64,000 bases of DNA from Duganella radicis (GTDB lineage Bacteria > Pseudomonadota > Gammaproteobacteria > Burkholderiales > Burkholderiaceae_D): assembly GCF_009720825.1 (NCBI RefSeq), contig NZ_WNKY01000023.1, positions 30,621 through 94,620 of the forward strand, read 5' to 3'. Below the pieces are notes generated by a model. It had not been told where the DNA came from and did no database searches. It saw only the letters and a program-made list of their open reading frames with translations. Position 1 is the stretch's first letter, and each line of letters starts with the position of its first letter. Below are positions 16,290-24,880 of this stretch, piece by piece. The translations under genes and the position numbers were made by a program.

Positions 16290-17719
16290 TGCGCAAGGTG
16301 GTGCGGACGTTCGACGAGTGGCGTGCGGCCGTGCGCGACCTAATCGCGCGCCGCGTGCCGCCGGAATCCGTAGAATGGGCTTCCAGCGAAGACGACGCCG
16401 ACCTCTTCACCATCGCCGCGCCGTCCGCTGCGGGGCTGCTCGCCGACGGCACTTTGGCGGGGGCGTCGCGCTTGCCGCGCGGGTTGGTGGAGATGCTGGC
16501 GGCCGCCGCGTGTTTCAGCGCCGCCGATCGCTGGGCTTTTCTCTACAAGCTGGTTTGGCGCTGGCAGCTCGGCGAGCGCGAAGTCATCTCGGCGGCCGAT
16601 CCGGACGGTGCGCGTCTGCACGCCATGATCAAAGCCGTCCGGCGCGAGGAGCACGACATGCACGCCTACATCCGTTTCCGCGAACGTCCCGAACACGCCG
16701 GCGCTCCGCGCTTCATCGCCTGGTTCGAGCCCACGCACGAGGTACTCCCGCAAGTCGCCCGGCACTTCGCCAACCGCATGGGCCACCACACCTGGATGAT
16801 CGCCACGCCAACCGCCACCGTCATCTGGGACGGCGAACGCCTGCACGACGCGCCGCCACGCCTGCGCAGCGCCGCCGACATCGAAGACAGCGGCGAAGCC
16901 CTCTGGCTCACCTACTACCGCAGCATCTTCAATCCCGCCCGCCTGAACGCGGACCTGCTGCGCAGCCACATCCCATCGCGCTTCTGGAAAAATCTTCCTG
17001 AAGGCGCCATCGTGCCGGCCATGATCAGCGGCGCCGCCAACGGCGAACGCCGCACCGGCCAGACCAGCACCGTCGGCCGCCGCGGCGGCGCCACCACCAT
17101 CGCCGTGACGCCGGAACGCGCGCAACCGCGGCGCGACGAACCGGACACGCTCGACCAGTGCCGCCGCTGCGACCTGTGGCGCAACGCCACCCAAGCGGTT
17201 CCCGGCGTCGGGCCAAAGAAAGCGCGCATCATGCTGGTCGGCGAACAGCCCGGCGATCAGGAGGATTTGCAAGGCCAGCCTTTCGTCGGCCCGGCCGGCG
17301 CGGTGCTCGACCGCGCGCTGGCCGAAGCCGGCGTGGAACGCGACCACGTCTACCTGACCAACGCCGTCAAGCACTTCAAATGGGAGCTGCGCGGCAAACG
17401 CCGCCTGCACAAGACGCCTGCACAGCGCGAGGTGGCTGCGTGCCACGTCTGGCTGGAAGAAGAACTGGCGCGCGTGAAACCGGACGTGGTGGTGGCGCTG
17501 GGCGCCACCGCACTCAAGTCCGTGATGAAAGACGGCAGCGCCACCATGAGCGCCGTGATGGACGCGCCATTCCAGCATGAGGGCCGCTGGGTGGTCGCGG
17601 TCTACCACCCGTCGTTCGTGCTGCGGGCGCGGGATGAGGAAAGCCGGCGGCAGGCCTATGAAGTCATCGTCGCCGGCCTGCGCGAAGCGCTTAAATTGGC
17701 GCCGGCTCGTTCCGGTTAA
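16286..17719 (+). CDS. udgX: DUF4130 domain fused to UdgX-type uracil-DNA glycosylase
   Basis: 477 residues. Residues about 1-235 correspond to the radical-SAM-linked domain (TIGR03915/DUF4130). A variable linker (about 240-285) leads to a UDG-superfamily domain with CRRCDLW (two iron-sulfur cysteines), GEQPGDQEDLQGQPFVGPAG, TNAVKHFKW and the final YHPSFVLR. The insertion KRRLHKTP is the UdgX hallmark. His375 corresponds to the residue that in mycobacterial UdgX (KRRIH) becomes covalently linked to the DNA abasic site after uracil removal. ATG 16286 overlaps the radical-SAM stop. The last 29 nt overlap the convergent membrane gene. Confidence 0.9.
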   Translation: MMRKVVRTFDEWRAAVRDLIARRVPPESVEWASSEDDADLFTIAAPSAAGLLADGTLAGASRLPRGLVEMLAAAACFSAADRWAFLYKLVWRWQLGEREVISAADPDGARLHAMIKAVRREEHDMHAYIRFRERPEHAGAPRFIAWFEPTHEVLPQVARHFANRMGHHTWMIATPTATVIWDGERLHDAPPRLRSAADIEDSGEALWLTYYRSIFNPARLNADLLRSHIPSRFWKNLPEGAIVPAMISGAANGERRTGQTSTVGRRGGATTIAVTPERAQPRRDEPDTLDQCRRCDLWRNATQAVPGVGPKKARIMLVGEQPGDQEDLQGQPFVGPAGAVLDRALAEAGVERDHVYLTNAVKHFKWELRGKRRLHKTPAQREVAACHVWLEEELARVKPDVVVALGATALKSVMKDGSATMSAVMDAPFQHEGRWVVAVYHPSFVLRARDEESRRQAYEVIVAGLREALKLAPARSG

Positions 17720-18053
17720 TACGGGTGACGCCGACGATCAGGCGATACGCCTTCCACAGCCACGCGCCGATCCAGATCAGCCATGCAACCGGAATGCCGA
17801 TAATCGTCATGAAGAACACCGCGCCCACCACCACCAGCACGATGTACCACCAGAACGAACGGATCATCCAGGTGTGATGGCTGTGCACAAACGTGCCCTC
17901 GGTGCTCGGCCGTTGCAGATAGTTGAAGATCAGCGGCACGATGGAGAACGCGCCCAGCGAGAAAATGAAACTGACCGCATGGATGAGATACAGCCACCAC
18001 GCGGTGCTCTTGGCCGATTCCAGCCGGTTGTCCAGTACCAGTTCTTGAGACAT
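17691..18053 (-). CDS. Small membrane protein, DUF4870-like
   Basis: 120 residues from the ATG at 18053, chosen for AAGGAG 6 nt upstream. There are three hydrophobic segments at about 18-45, 64-82 and 83-108, with a short cytoplasmic HSHHTWMIRSFWW motif before the second. The layout fits DUF4870-type small inner-membrane proteins of unknown function. The 3' end overlaps the end of the UdgX gene by 29 nt on the opposite strand. Confidence 0.75.
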   Translation of the reverse strand: MSQELVLDNRLESAKSTAWWLYLIHAVSFIFSLGAFSIVPLIFNYLQRPSTEGTFVHSHHTWMIRSFWWYIVLVVVGAVFFMTIIGIPVAWLIWIGAWLWKAYRLIVGVTRINRNEPAPI

Positions 18054-18085
18054 GACTTCTCCTTGGTCGTTTGTTTTTAGTATAA

Positions 18086-18985
18086 CTAATTGGCTGGGCG
18101 ATTGTCGCACAGTGTCCGCCGCAGGAACGCCGTCACGTCGGCGAAGAATGCAGGCTGGATGCTTTCGCGGTCGAAGCCTTCGGGATCTTGCGAGGGCTTG
18201 AAACCCGGCCGCGTCATCTCGGGCGGGAACTTGCTCATGAAGGCGAAGTGGCCGGCGCCCGGAATATCCTTGTGCTCCACCAGCGCGGGCCGGGCTACGC
18301 CCTCGATGATCTTGTGCGCGTGTTCGATGGGCGTGACCTCGTCCTTTTCGCCGGTGCGCATCAGGATCGGCAGATCCACTGGCCGCAGCGAACCGGCGAT
18401 GAACCAGAAGGTGGCGGGATTGAGCAGTACCAGCGAGCGGATACGGGCGTCCGGCGTCACCGGCACCTGCTCGGGCGGCGCATTGGAATCCTTGCGCTCA
18501 TATGGTCCGCTCCAGGCGATGCCGCCGGCCGCCGCCAGTGCCGTGTAGCCGCCGATGGAATGGCCGATCACCGCCACGCCATCGCGGGTGATATGCGTTC
18601 CCAGCACCGCGTCGTTCAGCGCCGCATCGATGGTGAGCGTGATGTGGCGCGGGCGGTTGGCCAGATTGGCGGCGGTGCCGGCCAGCGTATTGTCGGTGCG
18701 CGTATTGCCGGTGTGGGCGGGCAGGGCGACCACGAAGCCCGCCAATGCGAGGTGTCTGGCCAATTGGCGATACGCCCACGGCGTGCCCGAATGCCCGTGC
18801 GAGACCACCACCAGCGGAAACACGCCATCGGCCGGCGCCGCGTCGCGCGCCACGTCCAGCGAGTAGGGGCCGAAATGCTCGGTCTTTTCCTCGCCCGTGG
18901 CCGGGTAGAGCAGGGCCACAGGCACCACCGCGCCCTGCACGGCATCTTCCACATTCAACAGGCGGCAGCCGCAGATCGGTGTCAT
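18086..18985 (-). CDS. Alpha/beta-hydrolase, dienelactone-hydrolase/PAF-acetylhydrolase-like
   Basis: 299 residues from ATG 18985 (GGAG upstream); a longer TTG-started frame is less likely. The fold markers are FPLVVVSHGHSGTPW near residue 65 (oxyanion region), the nucleophile elbow GHSIGG near 150, an acid in the MRTGEKDEVTP segment and a late His in PGAGHFAF. No signal peptide is seen, so it is probably cytoplasmic. The N-terminal sequence with LYPATGEE resembles predicted dienelactone or platelet-activating-factor acetylhydrolase-like esterases. The substrate is unknown. It is divergent from the tyrosine phosphatase gene. Confidence 0.85.
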   Translation of the reverse strand: MTPICGCRLLNVEDAVQGAVVPVALLYPATGEEKTEHFGPYSLDVARDAAPADGVFPLVVVSHGHSGTPWAYRQLARHLALAGFVVALPAHTGNTRTDNTLAGTAANLANRPRHITLTIDAALNDAVLGTHITRDGVAVIGHSIGGYTALAAAGGIAWSGPYERKDSNAPPEQVPVTPDARIRSLVLLNPATFWFIAGSLRPVDLPILMRTGEKDEVTPIEHAHKIIEGVARPALVEHKDIPGAGHFAFMSKFPPEMTRPGFKPSQDPEGFDRESIQPAFFADVTAFLRRTLCDNRPAN

Positions 18986-19040
18986 TCGGTCTCCATAAAA
19001 TATAAAATGCAAGCATGTTGATTATATAAGGAGTCCGTCC

Positions 19041-19526
19041 ATGTCCAAGCCGGTATCGGTGCTATTTGTCTGCATGGGGAATATCTGCCGCTCGCCGACG
19101 GCGGAGGGCGTGTTCCGGCATCGCGTGGAAGCGGCCGGGCTGGGGCACCGTTTTCACATCGATTCGGCCGGCACGCACGGCTACCACGTCGGCGAACCGC
19201 CAGACGCGCGCTCGATGGAATATGCCCTCAAGCGCGGTTACGACCTGTCGGCCCAGCGCTCGCGCAAGGTGACGGCGGAGGATTTCGAAAACTTCGACCA
19301 CCTGCTGGCCATGGATCACGAGAATCTGAAGTTGCTCAAAGCGGCATGCCCGCCGCGACACCAGCATAAACTGGGCCTCATCATGTCCCACGCCACCCGC
19401 AGCGGCTCGGACGTGGTGCCCGACCCCTACTACGGTGGCGCCAAAGGCTTCGACCAAGTGCTGGACTATATCGAAGATGCCACAGATGGGTTAATAGCTG
19501 CGCTGGACGGCCGAAAGATGGGGTAG
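19041..19526 (+). CDS. Low-molecular-weight protein-tyrosine phosphatase
   Basis: 161 residues. The P-loop CMGNICRS gives CX5R with nucleophile Cys11 and Arg17, and the general acid Asp is in DPYYGG near residue 128. This is the complete catalytic set of the family, which hydrolyses phosphotyrosine in the cytoplasm. In many bacteria such enzymes sit in exopolysaccharide operons with a tyrosine kinase, but none is seen here. RBS AAGGAG precedes the ATG. A GAF-GGDEF gene follows 27 nt later on the same strand. Confidence 0.93.
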   Translation: MSKPVSVLFVCMGNICRSPTAEGVFRHRVEAAGLGHRFHIDSAGTHGYHVGEPPDARSMEYALKRGYDLSAQRSRKVTAEDFENFDHLLAMDHENLKLLKAACPPRHQHKLGLIMSHATRSGSDVVPDPYYGGAKGFDQVLDYIEDATDGLIAALDGRKMG

Positions 19527-19553
19527 TACTGGGGGCAAGTGCAGGAGGTCGTC

Positions 19554-20522
19554 GTGAAAGAGCCCAGCTTCCCCGAGAATGAGGCGCTTCGGCTGGTAAC
19601 GCTGAAGTCGCTGAATGTACTGGATACACCGGCCGAAGAGCGTTTCGACCGCGTTACCCGCATGGCCAGGCGCATGTTCCGCGTCCCTGTCGCTTTGGTC
19701 AGCCTGGTCGATGAAAACCGCCAGTGGTTCAAGTCGGCGCAGGGCATCGATACCTGCGAGACGCCGCGTAGCGTCTCTTTCTGCGGCCACGCCATCCTCG
19801 GCGACGATATCTTTGTGATTCCCAATGCGCTGCAAGACCCGCGCTTCGCCGACAATCCGCTGGTGACGGGCGACCCGCATATCCGCTTCTACGCCGGTTG
19901 CCCGCTGCGTTCCGCCGGCGGTGTCAAGGTTGGCACGCTATGCCTGATCGACCACGTGCCGCGCGAGTTCGAGGAGGAAGACGCCATCGCTCTGCGCGAT
20001 TTGGCCGCCATGGTGGAGGACGAACTGACCGCCTTCCAGAGCGCTACCACCGATGAACTGACCCGCATTTCCAATCGCCGGGGCTTTCTGCAACTGGCGC
20101 AATACGGGCTGAATTTCTGCTCGCGCCACCATCTGCCGGCGGCGCTGGCCTTTATCGATCTCGATCGCTTCAAGCCGATCAACGACAAATTCGGCCACGC
20201 CGAGGGTGATCGCGCGCTGATGGCATTTGCGGAAGTGATGCGCGCCTGTTTCCGCAGCACGGATTTGTTTGCGCGGCTGGGGGGCGATGAGTTTGTGGTG
20301 CTGCTGGCCGGCGCCACCAGGGACGATGCGCAGGCCGTGCTGGAAAAATTCGGCGGCATGCTGGGTGCCTATAACACCAGGGCGCAGCGTGGATACCGGT
20401 TGTATTTCTCCTGCGGCGTGGTGGAATTCGATCCAGCCGCGTCGCACAGCGTGGAGGAGCTATTGGCCGCGGGCGATGCGCATATGTACGCGATCAAGGC
20501 GGCCAAGCGGGAATTGCACTAA
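19554..20522 (+). CDS. GAF-GGDEF diguanylate cyclase
   Basis: 322 residues from a GTG at 19554, preferred over an upstream GTG because AGGAGG lies 5 nt before it. The GAF domain covers about 15-150 (LDTPAEERFDRVTRMARRMF..., SFCGHAIL, RFYAGCPLRS, GTLCLID). The GGDEF domain has RISNRRGF, FIDLDRFKPINDKFGH, the active site GGDEF and the RxxD inhibition site RSTD five residues before it. It is a cytoplasmic c-di-GMP synthase under control of a small-molecule or redox GAF sensor. Its stop codon abuts that of the convergent serB with no spacing. Confidence 0.9.
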   Translation: MKEPSFPENEALRLVTLKSLNVLDTPAEERFDRVTRMARRMFRVPVALVSLVDENRQWFKSAQGIDTCETPRSVSFCGHAILGDDIFVIPNALQDPRFADNPLVTGDPHIRFYAGCPLRSAGGVKVGTLCLIDHVPREFEEEDAIALRDLAAMVEDELTAFQSATTDELTRISNRRGFLQLAQYGLNFCSRHHLPAALAFIDLDRFKPINDKFGHAEGDRALMAFAEVMRACFRSTDLFARLGGDEFVVLLAGATRDDAQAVLEKFGGMLGAYNTRAQRGYRLYFSCGVVEFDPAASHSVEELLAAGDAHMYAIKAAKRELH

Positions 20523-21386
20523 TCAGGTCAGCAGCGGCAGAATGCCATCCAGACCGGCGAAGTTGAGGGCGACGTTGGCCTGCTCGCGCACGACCGGCTT
20601 GGCACGGAAGGCCACCGACATGCCGGAGATGCTCATCATCTTCAAGTCGTTGGCGCCGTCGCCCATCACAATCGCCTGCGATGGCTGGATGCCCAGCTCC
20701 GCGCAAACACGTTCCACGGTGCGCTTCTTCTCGTCGGCGTCGACGATGCCGCCAATGACTTTGCCGGTCAGTTTGCCGTCCTTGATTTCCAGCTGGTTGG
20801 CGTGGGTGTAGTCCAGGCCCAGGCGCGCTTTCAGGCGCTCGGTGAAGAAGGTGAAGCCGCCCGATACCAGCAGGGTTTTCAGGCCGGCCGCCTGCACCGC
20901 TTTCAGCATGGTCTCGGCGCCCAGCGACAATTGCAGGCGTTCTTCGTACACCCGCTCCAGTGCCGACGCGTCCAGGCCTTCCAGCAGCGCCACGCGGCGT
21001 TTCAGGCTGGCCGAGAAATCCAGCTCGCCGCGCATGGCCGCCTCGGTGATTTCCGATACCTGCTTTTTCAGGCCCTGCATGTCGGCGATTTCGTCGATGC
21101 ATTCGATGGTGATCAGGGTCGAGTCCATGTCCATGGCCACCAGTTTGAACTCGCTCATCTTGTGATAGCCGATCGAGTAGGTGGCGTCCAGCTGCGCGGC
21201 TTGCGCCGCCACTTCGATGGTCTGGCGCAGCGCCGGCGAGAAGGTGATGGCTTCGCAGCGCACGGCGCGCTCGCTCAACCAGGTCAGGTTGGCCGACGCG
21301 GTCAATGCGGCGATGCGCTCAAGGCGCGGTTTGCAATTGTCAGCGCCTTGCAGCACCAGATTCATGGCGGTTTGTGCGATAGTCAT
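20523..21386 (-). CDS. serB: Phosphoserine phosphatase SerB
   Basis: 287 residues. HAD motif I is DMDSTLI near residue 85, motif II is LLVSGGF, the motif III Lys is in DEKKRTVE and motif IV is MGDGANDLKMM. An N-terminal ACT-like extension of about 80 residues precedes the catalytic domain, as in other betaproteobacterial SerB. It performs the last step of serine synthesis, phosphoserine to serine. It lies 15 nt downstream of mfd and is probably co-transcribed with it. Confidence 0.95.
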   Translation of the reverse strand: MTIAQTAMNLVLQGADNCKPRLERIAALTASANLTWLSERAVRCEAITFSPALRQTIEVAAQAAQLDATYSIGYHKMSEFKLVAMDMDSTLITIECIDEIADMQGLKKQVSEITEAAMRGELDFSASLKRRVALLEGLDASALERVYEERLQLSLGAETMLKAVQAAGLKTLLVSGGFTFFTERLKARLGLDYTHANQLEIKDGKLTGKVIGGIVDADEKKRTVERVCAELGIQPSQAIVMGDGANDLKMMSISGMSVAFRAKPVVREQANVALNFAGLDGILPLLT

Positions 21387-21401
21387 GTGGCGTAGAGGTA
21401 G

Positions 21402-24400
21402 TTAAGTAAGTTGTTTGATCGCGGCCTTGATCTGCGCTACGCGCGCGGACAGGTCCGGCATGGCGGCGGTGATTTTTAATTTGTCCTGGCCATTCAGCTT
21501 GATCTGGCGGTTCTTCTGTATCAGCTCGATGATGCGCATCGGGTCGATCGGCGGCTTGGGCATGAATTGCAGATTGGCCGCTTCCGTGTGGGCGTCGATC
21601 TTGATGATGCCGACCGTCTTGGCGGCGATGCGCAGGCGATGGGTTTCGATCAGCGCCTTCACCGGCTCCGGCAGCTTGCCGAAGCGGTCGATCAGTTCCT
21701 CCTGCATGTCGTCGATCTTGCCCTGGGATGCGCAGTTGGCCATGCGTTTGTAGATCGACAGGCGTTCGTGCACGTCGCCGCAGAAATCGGCCGGCAGCAG
21801 GGCTGGCACGTGCAGGTTGATTTCGGTGGTGGTGGCCAGCGGCGCGGCCAGGTCCGGCTCCTTGCCGGCCTTGAGCGAGCGCACCGCTTCGTTCAGCATG
21901 TCCGAGTACAGCTGGAAGCCGATTTCGGTCATCTCGCCGGACTGGTTGTCGCCCAATACTTCGCCGGCGCCGCGAATCTCCAGATCGTGCATGGCGAGGT
22001 AGAAGCCCGAGCCCAGTTCTTCCATCTGCTGGATGGCGTCCAGGCGGCGCTGCGCCTGTTTGGTCAGCGATTGCACGTCGTGCACCAGCAGGTAGGCATA
22101 GGCCTGGTGGTGCGAACGGCCGACGCGGCCGCGCAGCTGGTGCAGCTGCGCCAGGCCGAATTTGTCGGCGCGGTGCATGATGATGGTGTTCGCGGTCGGC
22201 ACGTCGATGCCGGTTTCGATAATCGTGGTGCACAGCAGGATGTTGAAGCGCTGCGCCACGAAGTCGCGCATCACTTTTTCCAGATCGCGTTCGTGCATCT
22301 GGCCGTGGGCCACGCCGATGCGCGCTTCCGGCAGCAGCTCGGTCAGCATCGCCAGGCGGTTCTGGATGGTCTCCACCTCGTTGTGCAGGAAGTAGACCTG
22401 GCCGCCGCGCTTGAGTTCACGCAGGCAGGCCTCGCGGATCACGGACTCCTGCTCGCTGCGCACAAAGGTCTTGATGGCCAGGCGCTTTTGCGGCGCGGTG
22501 GCGATGACGGAGAAGTCGCGCAGGCCTTCCAGCGCCATGCCCAGCGTGCGCGGGATCGGCGTGGCGGTCAGCGTCAGCACGTCCACTTCGGCGCGCAGCG
22601 ACTTCAAAGCTTCCTTCTGGCGCACACCGAAACGGTGTTCCTCGTCGATGATGACCAGGCCGAGGCGGGTGAATTTCACATCGTCCGACAGCAGCTTGTG
22701 GGTGCCGATGATGATGTCCAGCGTGCCGTCGGCCATGCCTTTGATGGCCTGGGCGATCTCTTTGCCGGTGCGGAAGCGCGACATTTCGGCGATGCGCACC
22801 GGCCAGTCGGCAAAGCGGTCGGCGAAGGTCTGCGCGTGCTGTTCGGCCAGCAGGGTGGTTGGCGCGAGAATCGCCACCTGCTTGCCGCCCATGACGGCGA
22901 TAAAGGCCGCGCGCAGCGCCACTTCGGTCTTGCCGAAGCCGACGTCGCCGCACACCAGCCGGTCCATCGGCTTGCCCGAGGTCATGTCGCGCACCACGTT
23001 GTTGATGGCTTCCTGCTGGTCCGGCGTTTCCTCGAAGCCGAAGCTGTCGGCGAAGCGCTCGTAGTCGTGGGCCGAATATTCGAACGCGTGGCCCTGGCGC
23101 AGCGCGCGGCGGGCGTAGAGGTTGAGCAGTTCGGCGGCGGTGTCGCGCACCTGTTCCGCCGCCTTGCGCTTGGCTTTTTCCCACTGGCCGGAGCCCAGCG
23201 TGTGCAGCGGCGCGTCGTCCGGCGAGGCGCCGGAGTAGCGCGAGATCACATGCAGCTGCGAGACCGGCACATACAGCTTGGTCTCCTTGGCGTATTCGAG
23301 GTGCAGGAATTCCGCCTCGCCTTCGCCCAGGTCCATGCTGGTCAGGCCCATGTAGCGGCCGATGCCATGGTTGACGTGCACCACCGGATCGCCGATCTTC
23401 AGCTCGGACAGGTCGCGCACCATCGATTCGACTTGCGTGACGGCTTCCTGTTTCTTCTTGCCGGCGCGGCGGCCGGAGCCCGCATACAGTTCGGTCTCGG
23501 TGATGAAAATCAGGTGCGCGCCGTCGGCCGACAATTCGAAGCCGGCGTGCAGCGGCGCCACGCCCAGGGCAAGCCTGGCGTCGGAGGCGATGAAGCCTTG
23601 GTAGCCTTCCACGCCGGCCAGCGGCAGGTCGTATTCGTTGAAGTACTGTTGCAGCGTTTCACGGCGGCCGTTGGATTCGGCGCAGATCATCACGCGGCTG
23701 CCGGACTGCATCAGATAGGCGCGCAGATTGGTCAGCGGGTCGTCCAGATGGCGGTTGACGGCGATATCCGGCACCGGCGCGGACAGTTCGGAGGCGCCGG
23801 CATCGGCGTTATTGCGCACGGCGATCTGCGGATACGGCTTGGCCAGCACGAAGAACTGCTCTTCGTTCAGGAACAGCTCTTCCGGCGCCATGATGGGGCG
23901 CTCGCGGTCGGCCTTGATGAAGCGGTAGCGCGACGAGGTGTCGGTCCAGAAGCGCTTGATCGAGGCCTCGATGTCGCCGACGGTGGCCACCACCGCGCCT
24001 TGCGGCAGGTAGTCGAACAGCGTGGCGGTCTGCTCGAAGAACAGCGGCAGGTAGTATTCGATACCGGCGGAGGCGATGCCGGCGCCGATGTCCTTGTAAA
24101 TCACGGCGCGCGAAGGATCGCCTTCGAAATGCTCGCGCCAGCGGCTGCGGAAGGCGGTGCGCGAGGCCTCATCCATCGGGAACTCGCGGCCCGGCAGCAG
24201 GCGCACCTGCTTGACCGGGTACAGCGAGCGCTGGGTGTCGGCGTCGAAGGTGCGGATGGTTTCGATGGTGTCGCCGAACAGGTCGAGGCGGTACGGCAGC
24301 GCGGAACCCATGGGGAACAGGTCGATCAAGCCGCCGCGCACCGAATATTCGCCGGGCGACATCACTTGCGTGACGTGGGTGTAGCCGGCCAGCGTCAGCT

Positions 24401-24851
24401 GGGACTTGAGCTGCGCCTCGTCCAGCGATTCGCCCTGCTGGAAGAAGAAGGTGTAGGCGGCCAGGAAGGACGGCGGCGCCATGCGCACCAGCGCGGTGGT
24501 GGCCGGCACCAGCATCACATCGCACTGGCCGCTGGAGATTTCGTGCAGCGTCGCCAGACGCTCGGACACCAGGTCCTGGTGCGGCGAGAAGGCGTCGTAG
24601 GGCAGGGTTTCCCAATCCGGCAGCAGATGGCAGCGCAGTTGATCGCCGCCGAACCAGGGGATTTCATCCAGCAGGCGCTGGGCGTCGCTGGCGTTGGCGA
24701 CCACGATGGCCAGCATCTGGCCGCGCGATTTGAGGTCGAGCGCGATTTGCGCGAGGGCGTAAGCGTCCGCCGAGCCATGCAGCGCGGGCAGGGCAAAGCG
24801 GTTGCCGGGTTTGGGAATGGATTTAGTTAAGGCTGACGACACAACAGACAT
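21402..24851 (-). CDS. mfd: Transcription-repair coupling factor Mfd
   Basis: 1149 residues, normal for Mfd. The N-terminal UvrB-like region (about 1-350) is followed by the RNA-polymerase-interacting domain (KIGDPVVHVNHGIGRYMGL region, from about 480). The RecG-like motor has Walker A GDVGFGKTEVALRAA, DEEHRFGVRQKE and TATPIPRTL, then QLRGRVGRS in motif VI. The C-terminal TRCF domain ends the protein. It removes RNA polymerase stalled at DNA lesions and recruits UvrA. Heads the mfd-serB unit; a -10 box lies 24 bp before its ATG. Confidence 0.97.
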   Translation of the reverse strand: MSVVSSALTKSIPKPGNRFALPALHGSADAYALAQIALDLKSRGQMLAIVVANASDAQRLLDEIPWFGGDQLRCHLLPDWETLPYDAFSPHQDLVSERLATLHEISSGQCDVMLVPATTALVRMAPPSFLAAYTFFFQQGESLDEAQLKSQLTLAGYTHVTQVMSPGEYSVRGGLIDLFPMGSALPYRLDLFGDTIETIRTFDADTQRSLYPVKQVRLLPGREFPMDEASRTAFRSRWREHFEGDPSRAVIYKDIGAGIASAGIEYYLPLFFEQTATLFDYLPQGAVVATVGDIEASIKRFWTDTSSRYRFIKADRERPIMAPEELFLNEEQFFVLAKPYPQIAVRNNADAGASELSAPVPDIAVNRHLDDPLTNLRAYLMQSGSRVMICAESNGRRETLQQYFNEYDLPLAGVEGYQGFIASDARLALGVAPLHAGFELSADGAHLIFITETELYAGSGRRAGKKKQEAVTQVESMVRDLSELKIGDPVVHVNHGIGRYMGLTSMDLGEGEAEFLHLEYAKETKLYVPVSQLHVISRYSGASPDDAPLHTLGSGQWEKAKRKAAEQVRDTAAELLNLYARRALRQGHAFEYSAHDYERFADSFGFEETPDQQEAINNVVRDMTSGKPMDRLVCGDVGFGKTEVALRAAFIAVMGGKQVAILAPTTLLAEQHAQTFADRFADWPVRIAEMSRFRTGKEIAQAIKGMADGTLDIIIGTHKLLSDDVKFTRLGLVIIDEEHRFGVRQKEALKSLRAEVDVLTLTATPIPRTLGMALEGLRDFSVIATAPQKRLAIKTFVRSEQESVIREACLRELKRGGQVYFLHNEVETIQNRLAMLTELLPEARIGVAHGQMHERDLEKVMRDFVAQRFNILLCTTIIETGIDVPTANTIIMHRADKFGLAQLHQLRGRVGRSHHQAYAYLLVHDVQSLTKQAQRRLDAIQQMEELGSGFYLAMHDLEIRGAGEVLGDNQSGEMTEIGFQLYSDMLNEAVRSLKAGKEPDLAAPLATTTEINLHVPALLPADFCGDVHERLSIYKRMANCASQGKIDDMQEELIDRFGKLPEPVKALIETHRLRIAAKTVGIIKIDAHTEAANLQFMPKPPIDPMRIIELIQKNRQIKLNGQDKLKITAAMPDLSARVAQIKAAIKQLT

Positions 24852-24874
24852 TCAACGGTTAATCTAAGCGCTAC

Positions 24875-24880
24875 ATTATA
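24875..24880 (-). promoter_or_regulatory. -10 element for mfd
   Basis: TATAAT on the minus strand, 24 bp before the mfd start and overlapping the end of the upstream 5'-nucleotidase gene. The -35 region is poor. Confidence 0.4.

Noticed and set aside
21567..24830. 1087-codon open frame on the plus strand opposite mfd
   Set aside because: Composition is His/Arg/Gly/Val-rich low-complexity of an antisense frame in GC-rich DNA, and the opposite strand is an unmistakable Mfd.
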